NCBI GenBank assembly: GCA_038496445.1
Contig: JALMLS010000497.1
Coordinates: 1-64,000, forward strand
Length of the DNA: 64,000 bases
From: Trichosphaerium sp. ATCC 40318
Lineage: Eukaryota > Discosea > Flabellinia > Trichosidae
Direction of reading: 5' to 3'
Positions 48,958 through 61,058 of the stretch are shown here, one piece after another; position 1 is the first letter of the stretch; every line of letters starts with the position of its first letter. The notes beneath the pieces were generated by a model. That model saw only the letters and a program-made list of their open reading frames with translations. It ran no database searches and was not told the DNA's origin. Made by a program: the position numbers and the translations under genes.

Positions 48958-49701
48958 ATGAATCACGAAAAAGCCTCCGAAATTTATTATTGCAGATTTT
49001 TTTTTTTTGCCTTTTTTTTTTTTGTCCGGTTTTTTTCAGAATCTCCTCGCGTATCGCTTCGTTCATCGATTAACACCTCTAATTTTAAACTTAGGCTCTC
49101 AAAGCTACCTTCAGATATAGTTTCACGACTTTTCAAACTCGATCAGGATGCTTATATCACGTGGCCATTACTATGCAGGCGAACGAGCCAAAAACGATTC
49201 GACTGTAACATGGAGAAAAAAGGAGAGTGGACAAAGTGGAGATGTTGCTACCTGTACGCTGTTAGTACATTTTCGAGAGGTAGAAAAAATGGCCTCAGCA
49301 CGCGCTACTTTAAGAACGGGTTAGTACAAGAGCGTTGTTACTACATCCACGGAAAAATAGAAGGGACATTCACAAAATGGCATCCGAATGGTAAAGTTGA
49401 CGTTGAATGTTTTTTTAAAGAAGGTATACAACAAGGAGAGTTTAAGAAATGGTATCCTGATGGTAAACTCGAAGAGAAGTGTTTCTTGAAAGAAGGTAAA
49501 CCCGAAGGAGAATACGTGTCATGGAAAAAGAATGGTCAAGTTTATTCCCATGTTATGATATCTAACGGCGTAGTGGTACAGATTAACGCTTTATACGGTA
49601 TCCAAGACTTTGTCAAAAAATACAAGGAGCAGCAAAGACAACGACAGCTTCAGCTACAACATCGACGGTATCGAAATACTATAACGCCTGTGTTCATATA
49701 A
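48958..49701 (+). CDS. F-box-headed MORN/YwqK-repeat protein, 5' exon uncertain
   Basis: The recognisable protein starts near 49080 with the conserved head LSKLPSDIVSRLFKLDQDAY and ITWPLLCRR, then about five MORN-variant repeats (CYYIHGKIEGTFTKWHPNGK, CFFKEGIQQGEFKKWYPDGK) and a Gln/Arg-rich tail ending at 49701. The open frame back to ATG 48958 includes runs of Phe encoded by long T tracts ending in TTTTTTCAG (49039), which is exactly what a 3' splice site looks like, so the real first exon is probably elsewhere. Function as for the other MORN copies: unknown, probably a binding scaffold. Confidence 0.65.
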   Translation: MNHEKASEIYYCRFFFFAFFFFVRFFSESPRVSLRSSINTSNFKLRLSKLPSDIVSRLFKLDQDAYITWPLLCRRTSQKRFDCNMEKKGEWTKWRCCYLYAVSTFSRGRKNGLSTRYFKNGLVQERCYYIHGKIEGTFTKWHPNGKVDVECFFKEGIQQGEFKKWYPDGKLEEKCFLKEGKPEGEYVSWKKNGQVYSHVMISNGVVVQINALYGIQDFVKKYKEQQRQRQLQLQHRRYRNTITPVFI

Positions 49702-50342
49702 AAAGGTTGTTCGAAAAAAAAAGAATAAAATGTACAAAGTTAACAATGTATCGCTTTTTGTGATTTGTTTTTTTTGTTTATGAAGCGTTCAGTATCTCTT
49801 TTGATATGTTTTCTTTTATGTTGTTACATTCTTATTAGCGAAAAATTTAGTGAGTGTTCTAAGATGCTCCTTTTTGATTTTTTTTTTTTGAACAAAAAAC
49901 AATCACGTTTGGGAGGTTTGTTATCTACATTGTTCTTGTGTCGGCGCTTTGCAGTAAAAATACGCTGCCTGTTGTCTGTAACATGCTCCATTCTCGTTCT
50001 TAAATCTTGTCGGACCACATATACATGTCTCAGTAGAGCCACAAAGAACCTAAAACAAAAATTAAAACATGAAAAAACCAAAAAAATCACCTCAACACGA
50101 AAAAAAAAAAGTTCCTGAATACAACCCGTCTAAAAATACCAAAGAATAATCATGATATACTTAATTACGATAAAAAGAACATGAATAAAAGCATGTTTCA
50201 AAAATTAACTATATTTATTCGAAATGTCAACGGAAAAAGAACATTGTTTGACGTTTCGAAATTTCCTATCATATTTACAAAAATATCACGTGGAGTTTTT
50301 TTTTGTCGTTTTTGATTTTTTCGGGTCTTTAAAAGGTTTTTT
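49702..50342. other. Noncoding stretch
   Basis: Convergent 3' flanks rich in T and A runs. Open frames on both strands look like chance. CACGTG at 50287. Confidence 0.4.
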
Positions 50343-53300
50343 TCAAAAAAACACTTTTGATCCTGAACGTACGATTCCGTGATCAGCCCAAACGCCTGTA
50401 AATAATGCAGCATCGCCTCCGAATGCCGCAGATTGTGCAGAAACTTCAGCAGTACAATGTACACTGTCTGAAGAACAAGAACAATTTCCTTCGCCACTTC
50501 CACATCTACAATTGAATCCATCGCATCTATTTAAAACCAATTAAACCAAGTAAACCAAATAAAAAAACGATCGCTGAGATTAGTAAGAAAAAAACTCCTT
50601 AAGAAGTTAACAAATGTTTGTTGAGCTCTCTTTGTTGTTCTCATTATCTCTTGTTTTTAGCTGTTTGTTATTACGTACTGACAATTTCCAGCTTCGTCTA
50701 ATGTTCCTCCGCATATTTGCTGGCGAGACGGAGCGGATGAAGTAGGATTTACTGTAGGAGGAGATGTTGGAACTTGTGATGGTTGTATTGATACTGGCGC
50801 GTCAGTTGGTGTAGTTCCTGTAGAAGGCGCGTTCACAGTCGCTGGTTGTGATAACGTTGTTGGTGTTAATAGTGTATTTGGTGGTTGGATATTAGGTGCA
50901 AACGTTGGTATCATTGTCGGTGGAGGTGTTACACCAGTTGGAGATCCAAACGGAGTTAATGAAGAAGTAGGAACCAGTATTGAGCTCGGTATTGCCAATG
51001 AACCAGGTACTCGAACAGACGATGGTGTCATAATAGTTGTAGGTGTAGAAATTGTGTTTGGTGCACTGACAGTTGTTGGGATCTGAACTGTCGTTGGTGT
51101 AAAAACAGTGGATGGAGCTGAAATAGTTGAAGGCGAAGAAAATGTCGCTGGTGCTGCTACTGACGTTGGATTCTGAACTGTTGTAGGTGTACCACTTGTG
51201 GTTATTGTCGTAGGTACTGGTAGCGTCACAGGCGAAGCCAACGTGACAGGTGACTGAATTGTTGATGGCGTTGATATAGTTGAGGGTGAAACAACTGTAG
51301 TTGGTGTTATAATTGTTGAAGGGTTTTGGATTGTTGAAGGTGTTGATACAGTTGTAGGTTCACCTACTGTTGATGGTACACCAACTGCACTTGGTGTATT
51401 GGATGTTGTACTTGATGGTGTAACGCTTGTGCTTGGCGCGTTAGAAGTCGATGTTGTAGGTGTAACAGTTGTTGTAACTGAAGGTGTAGCAACTGTTGAG
51501 GGTGTGTTAAGAGTTGCTGGTTGTAATGACGTTGTTGGTGTTAATAGTGTATTTGGTGGTTGGATATTAGGTGCAAACGTTGGTATCATTGTCGGTGGAG
51601 GTGTTGCACCAGTTGGAGATCCAAACGGAGTTAACGAAGAAGTAGGAACCAGTATTGAGCTCGGTATTGCCAATGAACCAGGTACTCGAACAGACGATGG
51701 TGTCATAATAGTTGTAGGTGTAGAAATTGTGTTTGGTGCACTGACAGTTGTTGGGTTCTGAATCGTCGTTGGTGTAAATACAGTCGAGGGTGTTGAGACT
51801 GATGAAGGAGCTGAAACTGTCGACGGTGAAGCGACTGTACCTGGTGTCATTATAGTCGAAGGGTTCTGGACAGTTGATGGCACATCTTGAGAGGTAGGTG
51901 AAGACGTTGTTGTGGCCGGAGATACAATAGTTGATGGTGTTTGAACAGTTGAAGGTGAGTTGATTGTTGTAGGCACTCTGATGGTACTTGGTGTAACTAT
52001 TGTTGAGGGTGTTTGTATTGTGGAAGGTGTGAGTGCCGTTGTTGGTGATATAATCGTATTAGGAGCTCTTACTGTAGCAGGGTTCTGAATTGTTGAAGGT
52101 GTGAAAACAGTAGAAGGTGCTGAAACTGTTGACGGTGTTGTTGCTGGTGCTATAGCTGTTGATGTTGTACCAGGTGATATAACAGTTGAGGGTGAGGACA
52201 CAGTCGAGGGTGAAACAATCGTTGTTGGTGTTGTAACTGTCGAAGGGTTTTGAATAGTTGTAGGTGTGAAAACAGTTGATGGTGTTGAAACAGTTGCAGG
52301 CGAAATGATTGTTGCTGGTTGTGAGTTTATGGAAGGTGATGCACTTGTTGATGGCACACCAATTGTGCTTGGTTCATTGGATGTTGATGGAGTACCACTT
52401 GTGCTTGGCGCATTGGATGTTGATGGTGTAGCACTCGTACTTGGTGCATTGGATGTTGTACTAGATGGTGTAACGCCTGTACTTGGTGCGTTTGATGTTG
52501 TAGGTGTAGCACTCGTTGTTGGAGCGCCAACAGTTGAAGGCGCACTGACTGTTGAAGGAGCACCAACAGTTGTAACAGTTGAAGGTATTACACTTGTTGT
52601 TACTGGGGTGAGGATTGTAGAGGGAACAGAAGCTATTGTAGGTGCGATTGTTGATTGGCTTGTAGGTGAAGCACCAAAGGGTGTAAGTGAAGAAGTAGGA
52701 ACGCTTATTGTGTTGGGCGATGCTATTGAACCAGGTACTTGAATTGTTGATGGTGTGCTTAGTGTAGAAGGCGTTGGAGAGGAAGTTGTTGGTTGACTTG
52801 TTGGAGGCAACGTTGTGGGCGCCATCGTTGGTGGTTGTGTAGTTAGTGATACGATAGGTGCCATAGTTGTAGGGGATCTTGTGGTTGGCGGCTGTGTTGT
52901 TGGAGCCATAGTTGGAGCAGTTGTAGGCGCTCTTGTTGTTGGTATCACCACAGGAGCTTCTGTTGTTGGAGCCAATGTAGGAGGTAGTGTTGTAGGTGCG
53001 TTTGTTGTCGGTGCGGTTGTTGGTTGTCTGGTTGGTGATTGCGTTGTTGGCTCTGGCACAGGTGGAGCAGTTGGTGCCATAGTTGTTGGAGATCGGGTGG
53101 TCGGAGGACGTGTTGTTGGCTGCATGGTTGGCGCTGTTGTTGGTGGTTGTGTTGTAGGTATCACTACAGGTGCTGATGTGGTTGGAGGCAAAGTTGGAGG
53201 TTGCGTTGTAGGAGCCCTTGTAGTCGGTGGAAGTGTGGTTGGTTGTTGAGTTGGTGCTGTGGTTGGTGCTCTTGATGGTGGATTCGTTGTTGGAGATCTC

Positions 53301-56300
53301 GTCGTTGGCGGCAGCGTTGTAGGAACTCGAGTTGGTGCCCTTGTAGGTGATTGCGTTGTTGGCTCTGGTACAGGTGCAGCAGTTGGTGCCATAGTTGTTG
53401 GAGAACGTGTGGTTGGTGGTAGCGTCGTAGGTGGACGAGTTGGGGCACGTGTTGGCGCTCTTGTTGGAGGGTTTGTGGTAGGAGCGCGCGTGGTTGGTGG
53501 TCGTGTTGTAGGAGCGAGTGTGGGTGCTCTTGTTGGCGCTCTTGATGGTGGATTTGTAGTTGGTGCTCGTGTAGTTGGAGGCCGCGTTGTAGGTGGACGA
53601 GTGGGCGCTCTAGTTGGTGCTCTTGTTGGAGGATTTGTGGTTGGAGCACGTGTAGTTGGAGGTCGGGTCGTTGGCGAACGAGTTGGTGCACGTGTAGGTG
53701 CTCGAGTTGGTGCTCGGGTTGGTGCTTGAGTTGGCGCGCGAGTTGGTGCTCGGGTTGGCGCTCGAGTTGGCGGATTTGTAGTAGGAGATCTTGTCGTTGG
53801 TGGCAGTGTTGTAGGAACGCGTGTAGGCGCTGTAGTTGGAGCTCTTGTAGGCGCTCGAGTGGGTGACGCTTCCGTTGGGGAATTTGTTGGGTCCCCTACT
53901 CTGAAAGGCAATTGGTTACTTAAAATACCTTGCGCGGCTACTTCTATTCCACTTAGAGTTCCTGTAACGGTACTGGGTACTCTACAGCTCTAAGTAAGAC
54001 GTTAGTGAACAAAATAAATGAAACAAAAAAAAAAGAAAGATTGAGTACACATCTTTTTTGTACTGAACTTTTTTTGAGTGTAAATGAATAATACCGTAAG
54101 GCACGTTATGTGAAATTTTAAATTTATCACGTGGGGTATGATTTGGAAATTTTGGGTTCAAAAAAAACCGACTCAAAAAAAAAGTTTTGGGTTTTTGGAA
54201 AACAGAAAAAAAAAAAAGAGCTGTACGTGCAACTTCAGATGCCGCGGCATTAACAACAACATTTTCTCCTGTAATAGTTGAAAATAATCCTCCAAATATA
54301 CATGTTACTGTTTCATAAAAGAAAAATCCTCTGACTGTTACTGTATCTCCTGGTCTTACTTGTGTTGGAAAAACCCAAAAGATAGCTGGACAAGGCTCTC
54401 TATTTTCTATTGAACAAAAATCACGTGTTAGCGAAACAAAAAAAAGGGTTTTGTGGTTTTTTCGGTACTTACCTGGTAGTGTCCATCCAAGTCTATGAAA
54501 TACGTTCACATCATTTAAACTGAATCCAGGTACTTCGTTTGGACTTATCACAGGGTCCATGATACCTTTTCATCGCAAGTTAGAAATTTCTTTCGCTTTT
54601 TTTTTTTAGTTTTGCTTTGAATTGACCTTACCTAAGTTCCTGCCATCTCTCCATGAATCCGCAGGGTTACCATCTCCCGTGAGACCCGAAGAAAATTCGA
54701 TACCTCGAGGATCAGCATCACTATTAGTGAAATACATTGCTCGTTGACCTGAAAGTAAAGAAAATTAGAAATCGTACCAGAGAAGAAAACCTTGATTACC
54801 TGGAGTCAACATGCGCGGTGTTCCAAACCAACTAGGATCTGACGTAATCGGGTACCTGTATAAATCCAAAACAGTTGGATATACAGAAGTAGAAGGACCC
54901 ATTGGGTTTTCAACTAAACGCGAACTAATTAGTCACAAATAAACAATAAAGTAACGTTACTTCGTGTTGTATCTGATATAAATCCTAACACGTGTCCTAT
55001 TTCTCTTACAAGTACTCCCAAACCATCAACAGCTCCCTTTTAGATGTTGGTAAACAGCAGAGATAATAATCGACGTACATTTTCTACAGGAGTTGTAGTA
55101 TCCCAATCGAAATTTGCTGAATTTGATAAAGTAATAACACCATCTGTTACGCCGTTCTGGGAATCGAATTGATTGGCATTCCCAGGAAATAACATCTAAA
55201 CGCCATTGAGTGCATGTTAGGAACGTGATCATAAAACTGATTAAGCAAAACAGCAAAGAAAGAAACGATAAAACACGTGGCTGCGGGTTGGTGCTGGTTA
55301 TTATTTACCTTTGCCACAGTTTTTGCAGGACCCATTTGTGTTGGCGGTTGAAATAGGGATGGTATTGTAAATTCTGGATCTCTAGGGTACATTCCTACAG
55401 GGAAGAATCTTTGTTCGAGTACTGTACTGTACAATTGAGTAAATAAATGAAGGATATTAAGAAGGAAATCGAAAGGTGAGAAACAAAACGTAACATCAAG
55501 GTAAATAACGTACGTCAATTCTGCTGTATCAATACCCATAACCCTTGTTACTGTAGTTTGTGCAAGGTTCAAGAAGTTTGGTACTGATCCAAATTGTACT
55601 GTAATAGATATGCGTTGATCATCAATAATCATTTGTTCCTTAATATACATAAACTAACGCCAAAGTTCATTGTGATGTATTACGTACCCACACAAATATA
55701 GCTGCTTGTACGGCTTCTTCAAAGCCTTCTACCTACAGCAACGATAAGTTTATTATGCATAATGGTATCACGTGCGCTTTGTGATCCTCCTGCAAAGGTA
55801 ACTTGAAAATCTATATCTGAAGTATATCCGCCTGTGGTAGGATCAGTACTTGCCCTATTATGTTATAAGAAATTTTGCACTAAGAGTTGATTTCGTACCT
55901 TTTTGGGAACATTCTTTCGCTCTTGGCGCTCCCTAAGGTAATGTGTATGAGTGATAATTATGATTACAACGTTAGGGATTTTTACGACATATTTGTCAAG
56001 AAATTCGCCTTTTTAGCGCACGTGATCATCAAAAAGAAAAAATAAAAACCAGAAAATTATGACAACCTAGTGTCGTAAAGTACTTGGGCCAAAACAAGAT
56101 AGAAGGGTCATTTTAGATACCACATTATACACCAAGTACTCTATTTGTAAAAACCCAAGTACTGCACACGCATAGCGGTGGAATTTACGATAGTAAAGAA
56201 TATATCTCCCGCTAGATGTAAGGAAGGAAAAAAAAAAAAAAAAGCAAAAGAAAGTGTTTCATCCGCGTATCGTTACTTAAGAATCGAACGGAGAAACACG

Positions 56301-56408
56301 GTTGAGTGTTTTCTAATGATAATTACTTTAATTCGTACCGTATACCGTATAAGTAAGAGCTAACACGCATAAGAAGATAAGGGAAATATAAGTAGCGTGT
56401 GTAGCCAT
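50343..56408 (-). CDS. Giant secreted Pro/Thr-rich protein with inactive metalloprotease-like head and TIG domain
   Basis: ATG 56408 starts a signal peptide (MATHATYISLIFLCVLALTY). Exons to about 54460 encode a domain like metalloproteases of the HEIGHxLGFxS ... GIMDP kind (I know it as NF038122): DFQVTFAGG, ISITVQFGS, MLFPGNANQF, VREIGHVLGFISDTTR, MYFTNSDADPRGIEFSSG, ADSWRDGRNLGIMDP, NDVNVFHRLGW. The zinc site is changed: HEIGH is REIGH, and the usual SHW is DSW. An IPT/TIG domain follows (FPTQVRPGDTVTVRGFFF ... CRVPSTVTG). One large exon (about 53980-50660) encodes roughly 1050 residues of Pro/Thr repeats, likely heavily O-glycosylated. A last exon adds a Cys-rich end (CDGFNCRCGSGEGNCSC), stop 50343-50345. 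No membrane helix seen at the end. Likely a secreted or coat/adhesion protein. Confidence 0.8.
50849..51757 (-). repeat. Two near-identical 230-base blocks inside the Pro/Thr exon
   Basis: The block at about 50849-51080 recurs at about 51527-51757, offset 678 bases, with very few changes, in a region otherwise built of 18-base (6-residue) x-P-S-T-[IV]-x units. A weaker third version lies near 52640-52750. Recent internal duplication. Confidence 0.8.
52770..53890 (-). repeat. Four-residue PTxx repeat array
   Basis: N-terminal part of the Pro/Thr exon: PTRAPTRAPT, PTTRPPTTRAPTTNPPT and relatives, 12-base period, purely coding on the minus strand. The plus-strand open frames over it (Val/Gly-rich) are mirror shadows. 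Confidence 0.85.
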
Positions 56409-56776
56409 TAGAGGCAATATCTTTCGAGAAGAGAATGACTGAACAAGACTGAAGGTTAAAACAGCGCTACTGGGTTCACAAAGTACCCAACACAACTGTT
56501 CTACTATGGTCACTATTTAATTATAGAGAAGATATGATATCACGTGATATACAGTCATAAGTGCGATCGTACAAAAAATAGAAATCAGGATCTAATTTTT
56601 TATCAGGCAAGTTTACTTTTGTGCACTCTTCTGATTCAATACGCGTAATAGGTGATATTTCAAACTGCCATCACATTACGCTGTAATTTGGGATTTTTAT
56701 TAACAGGTTTGAAAAAAAATTGCTTCTGGGCTACAACAACTACACCTGACTAGTTTTTCAACAATTTACATCTGAA
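56409..56776. other. Short intergenic stretch
   Basis: Promoter side of the Pro/Thr protein gene and 3' flank of metalloprotease B. CACGTG at 56541. The minus-strand frame is open upstream of ATG 56408 to 56513 but adds no signal-peptide-like sequence. Confidence 0.4.
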
Positions 56777-59700
56777 CTAGGTTTCAAACGTTAAATACGG
56801 TTGCTTTTTAGTTCCATCTTCGTTTATTTCTTCAGGTTCTTGAGGCTTCTTTGGAATAACGAGGCATAGTAGCTTAAAGTGAAATGGTTAATAACGACTT
56901 ATTATAATTATTCTACTTGTGTACATACCACACAGACTAGGCAAAAGCACACAAGAGTGAAGAGGACAATAGCAACGATCAGATATATTTTGTAGTCTTC
57001 CCAAACTTTTGAAAACCCAGTTTTAGGCAAGTCTCCATCAGGAAGAACGCGAATAGCCCCTGATATCCTGAATAGTCCTTCACCTTTTATTGGATCTCCA
57101 GATACACCTTTAGGGAATACACCAAGTTGTATCAGGTACTCCTAATTGATATTAATTAACACCAAGAATTAGCATTTTTTGCTCCAAAAAACCGCAAGAA
57201 GTTTTACTTGCGAAAGCTTTGATAAAGTGGAATATTTGTTTTTGTGCTTTTTGATTGACAAATGTTACATGTATTTAATGATGTGACATACCTGTCCTTT
57301 TATAGCATCAAAAGAAATCATACTTTTAAATCCACACTCATTTGAACTGCAATCAATAATAGATGTATCTGATATAGCGCCACAATCTGAAGTAGAATAA
57401 ACTGCCATCTATTTTAAAGCAAAACGAGTGAGTACACATAATAACAAAACACGGACTGAGCAAAATACTGGACTTCAGAAAAAAAAAGGCAAAAAAAGAA
57501 TCACGTGTAAGTATTTGTACCTTTGTGTCAAGAAGAGGTGATAGATCATCACAAGTATCGACAGTAATAAACTGATCATCATCTGATATCCATCTAAACC
57601 AAACATCTGATTCAATACCACGCTCATCTGATATATCACAACGTTGCAAGTCTTGTCCAATTTGTCCGTTTGTAGCACTAAACAAAAGTAAACGAAAATA
57701 AGAAAAAAAAACAATTCAAACGAACTGTTACACTAAATGTTACAGTTTATATTCACCACCTACCGTGAATTGTCCCAAGGGAATAGCCCAGTTCCGTTTA
57801 TTGTAATAGCATCAATACAAAAATCGGCAACTACAACAACCATTAAATAAGGTGCAAAGAGAGAACTCCTTTTTTTTTTCAAGTTTAAAGTTATCAAAGA
57901 AACTAGCTCAAAAAACTTGGGTTTGTGCTAAATATTGCTAGCTAGCAATAACAGAAAATATTGTAATGAACGCCACTTAACTAAAATTACTACTTACCTT
58001 CTATAAGTTGCGATGGGGCTTCTGGTTGTATTTCAGTTACGCATTGAGGGTGTGCTATCAAAATATGATTTTCAAGATGTTGTCTAATTGCCCAATTCAC
58101 TCTAACGCTATCAGTCCCATAAAATCCTTTTCTACCCATGTATTCATGTATATCTGCTAGCGTCCCAACGCCATCTGTATCACAGTAGCTCATAATAGAT
58201 CCTAGCAAGCAACAAGTAAGAAAAAAAGGAAGAAAAAAAAGAGCGCACCTCCTGTTTCTGGTTTTTCTAATGGATTGCTACCGCATTCACCATCGCAATT
58301 ATCAATTGGCGGAGGGAATCCGGCGCCGTATCTAAAGCAATCCAAATCTTGATTATTGTAACAATGAGTATGAGGGCTTCCAAGACTGTGACCTTAATAA
58401 ACATAGTTAAACATAAATGCAACAACACAAAATGTTGTTAAAGAAATGATAGTTTATCTTGTATTGCTATTGTACCTAATTCATGACCAACAATAACAGC
58501 GTTCCATTTAGGATCATCTTTCAAAACACCTGAAACTCCTAGAAACAAATTTGTTAGGTGTCACGTGTTTAATTTTATCGTAAAATCAAAAGAACGTGGT
58601 TTCTTTTCCTGATGATCAACAGAAGTTGTAATTACCTAAAAAGTCGCGTGTACATACACCACGAACGTATGCTAACCCTCCTATTGTTCTACCGGAAAGT
58701 AGATGTACTAAACCAATATTTCTTTGTTCTACATACTCAATTCTTGATGCACTTTAAAATAAATTGTTAGCTCTTTTCTGCAAGCAACTTGTATTGTGTA
58801 AATGTATCCACTTACTCATCGTATTCAAACGTTAATTCGTTTAAAAAATCATGGGAACTAGCATCGCTTGTTAATCGTGCCCAAGGAGTAGCAGCTTTGT
58901 TTAAGCGTTAGGGTACAACAAAAATATAACAGAAACTTTTGACTAAAAATATAAGAATTATCATCTGTTTCCGTACTTGGTGTTTGAGATACAAAAACAT
59001 CAGCTATACTTATACGTATACCCAAGTCTCTTTCATAAAATATATTTATACGTGCAATGATACCAGCTATAAACTCAGCAGCAGCACGAATAGCCAATGC
59101 GCCATCATCTTCAAAAAACTGAAAGAATATGTAATCAGACTCGAATGCAGCCTGTAAAACAAATAAGTATCGACAGGGTTTATATTTATGCTTCATCGAG
59201 CGTGGGAGGGAAAACAATACAGTAAATAAAAAGAGTTGACGTTTTTTTGTACCCTGATGGCGTATACTGGCTGCCAGTTACTGAAATCTGTTGGACATTC
59301 CCTATTCATCTAGCATTAGAGTTTTTATGTACTTTTTGTGGCCTTCTTGTTAGTACGTTGTTTGTCGTTTTATGTGATCATGTGCTTGCTTCTTTATATC
59401 TGCTTCAAAGTCATGGATAGTATGATTGTGGGATCCACATTTAAACCTCGGAGGCTCAACTTCTTTTGGTTTCTGTTTTAAAACCAACACGTCGTTATCT
59501 CTGTGACCCAAGTACCACTCTCCCTAAAACTACATTAACCTAAAGAGATAACAAATTCGCTAAAAACCAATCGGGCAAATTGGCTAATAAAACGTACCTC
59601 ATGAAGTATGGATGCTGTAACGTTTTTAGACTCATGTATTGTAAGATGAACTTCCGAATCGACATCTGACGATACTTTGCCTGTGAAAAAATGCGTCTCT

Positions 59701-60103
59701 AAAAAAGTTTTTAGTACGAAATCACGTGTTACGAATAAAATACGAACTTGGCGCTTTAATAAAGCCTTCTCCGGTATGTACACGTGCGTCGCTGGCAAAA
59801 GGTGTATCAAGCTTTTTAAGTTTGTAACTCTGTGCTTCTAGTATTCCTCTATATTTAATGTAAGAAAGGGAGAACCAAGAGCCAAAAAACTAAAAATGAC
59901 ATTTTTTTTTACCTTTTATTCGTATTAGATGTTATTTCGAACTCTGACCCTGTATTAAACTGCCCTGGGTTATCTGCAAGTTGAGAGAAGGTGATACTGT
60001 GGGATGAAACCCATTCCATACTCAAAATCACCCTTATCACGTGATAAGCATACTGCTAGCGGTAGAAACAAACGTACAATAAGGTAACGACGAGAAGGCG
60101 CAT
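56777..60103 (-). CDS. Membrane-anchored metalloprotease, reprolysin/ADAM-like, copy B
   Basis: Close relative of the gene at 35302-38492 with the same exon plan. ATG 60103 (MRLLVVTLL) starts the leader; exon 2 encodes SHSITFSQLADNPGQFNTGS. The prodomain has PPRFKCGSHNHTIHDFEADI, a possible cysteine switch. Catalytic domain: KDDPKWNAVIVGHELG joined over an intron to HSLGSPHTHCYNNQDLDCF, then CDGECGSNPLEKPETGG and SIMSYCDTDGVGT. Then Cys-bearing beta domains (VVVADFCIDAITINGTG, SDVWFRWISDDDQFITVDTC, DCSSNECGFKSMISFDAI), a membrane helix (YLIVAIVLFTLVCFCLVCV) and a cytosolic tail PKKPQEPEEINEDGTKKQ, stop 56777-56779. The active site is complete. Differences from copy A cluster in the region after the Met-turn and around the cleft, which may mean different substrates. 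Confidence 0.82.
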
Positions 60104-60136
60104 TTGAGCTAGTAACACAGTTAAAAGTTGCTTAAC

Positions 60137-60330
60137 TCAGTACAACACAACTGAAAATAATTTAAACAAATTGATGGTTGGCTTGACATAATGCCAGATA
60201 GCTGGGCAAAAGACGACGGAAATGGATGAACTGTGCTTGAAATTGGACGATGCCTAAACAACAAAAACAATACCTGATTGGAGGACCTATCTATTGGTTT
60301 GACCGCTTTGTCACGAAGCCTAAGACCCAT
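60137..60330 (-). CDS. Possible small protein with a 20-base intron
   Basis: ATG 60330 (MGLRLRDKAVKPIDRSSNQ). Read straight through it gives 69 residues without features. If 60254-60273 (GTATTG...GTTTAG, 20 bases) is removed, the tail becomes SISVVFCPAIWHYVKPTIN, a plausible single helix, and ends at 60137. I do not recognise either version, and a 20-base intron would be extreme, so this is a weak call. Confidence 0.3.
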
Positions 60331-61058
60331 GTTTTATTAAAAGTCACAAAACAATTGAACAACCAAAGAGCAACACAGACACCTGTCGCTTTTGACATTC
60401 GCGCAAGTACAATTTTGTGAGGCCCTGCAAGAGCAGCAACACATTTCCAGTGACGTTTTTGAGAATGTCAAGTGATAGTATGGACACCAGATAGAGTAGC
60501 AACACTTTTATCTAAGTTTCTGAAACAAAATTTTGTTGTTTTAGCTGCGTAATAAAGCAACATTTGCTTCATAATCCGTGTTCAGAAGATGTTCGAGTTT
60601 GTGCTACGTACATCCCACTGATGGTTGTTTCTTGTTCAGAAAACGCATGGTTGTACAGCCTTGATGAGGAATTTCTAACAAAGATAAATCATGAACACCA
60701 GCTAATCAGTGAACATACCAAATATACAAATGTTATGAACACTTTTGAGAGCTTTGTACCTTCATCAGTTACTGAGGTACCACCATAAAAGAATGAGTTT
60801 TTGACATGTTGTTTTGAGGAATGCTGTTTGCTCCAAAGACATTCATTGTTGCACTTTATATCGCAATGATTTTTTGCAACAAAGTATTCACTGTATGAGA
60901 TCTGCCAACAATTATAACATAGCATACATAGATGGTTTTTGATTCACGAATAATGTTTTACCACGACGGACTTTTTTGCGGGTTTTTTTATGTAGGATTT
61001 ATTGAACTGGAATTTAAAGTTTTTTTAACTCAGCGAATGGAATAACAGATTGTTTACA
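60331..61058. other. Noncoding stretch
   Basis: An open frame at 60564-60788 has no known features. It should include the promoter of the WNK-like gene. Confidence 0.35.

Noticed and set aside
52266-53729. Long plus-strand open frames rich in Val and Gly over the Pro/Thr exon
   Set aside because: They are the mirror image of the minus-strand repeat codons; no start context, introns or known domain.
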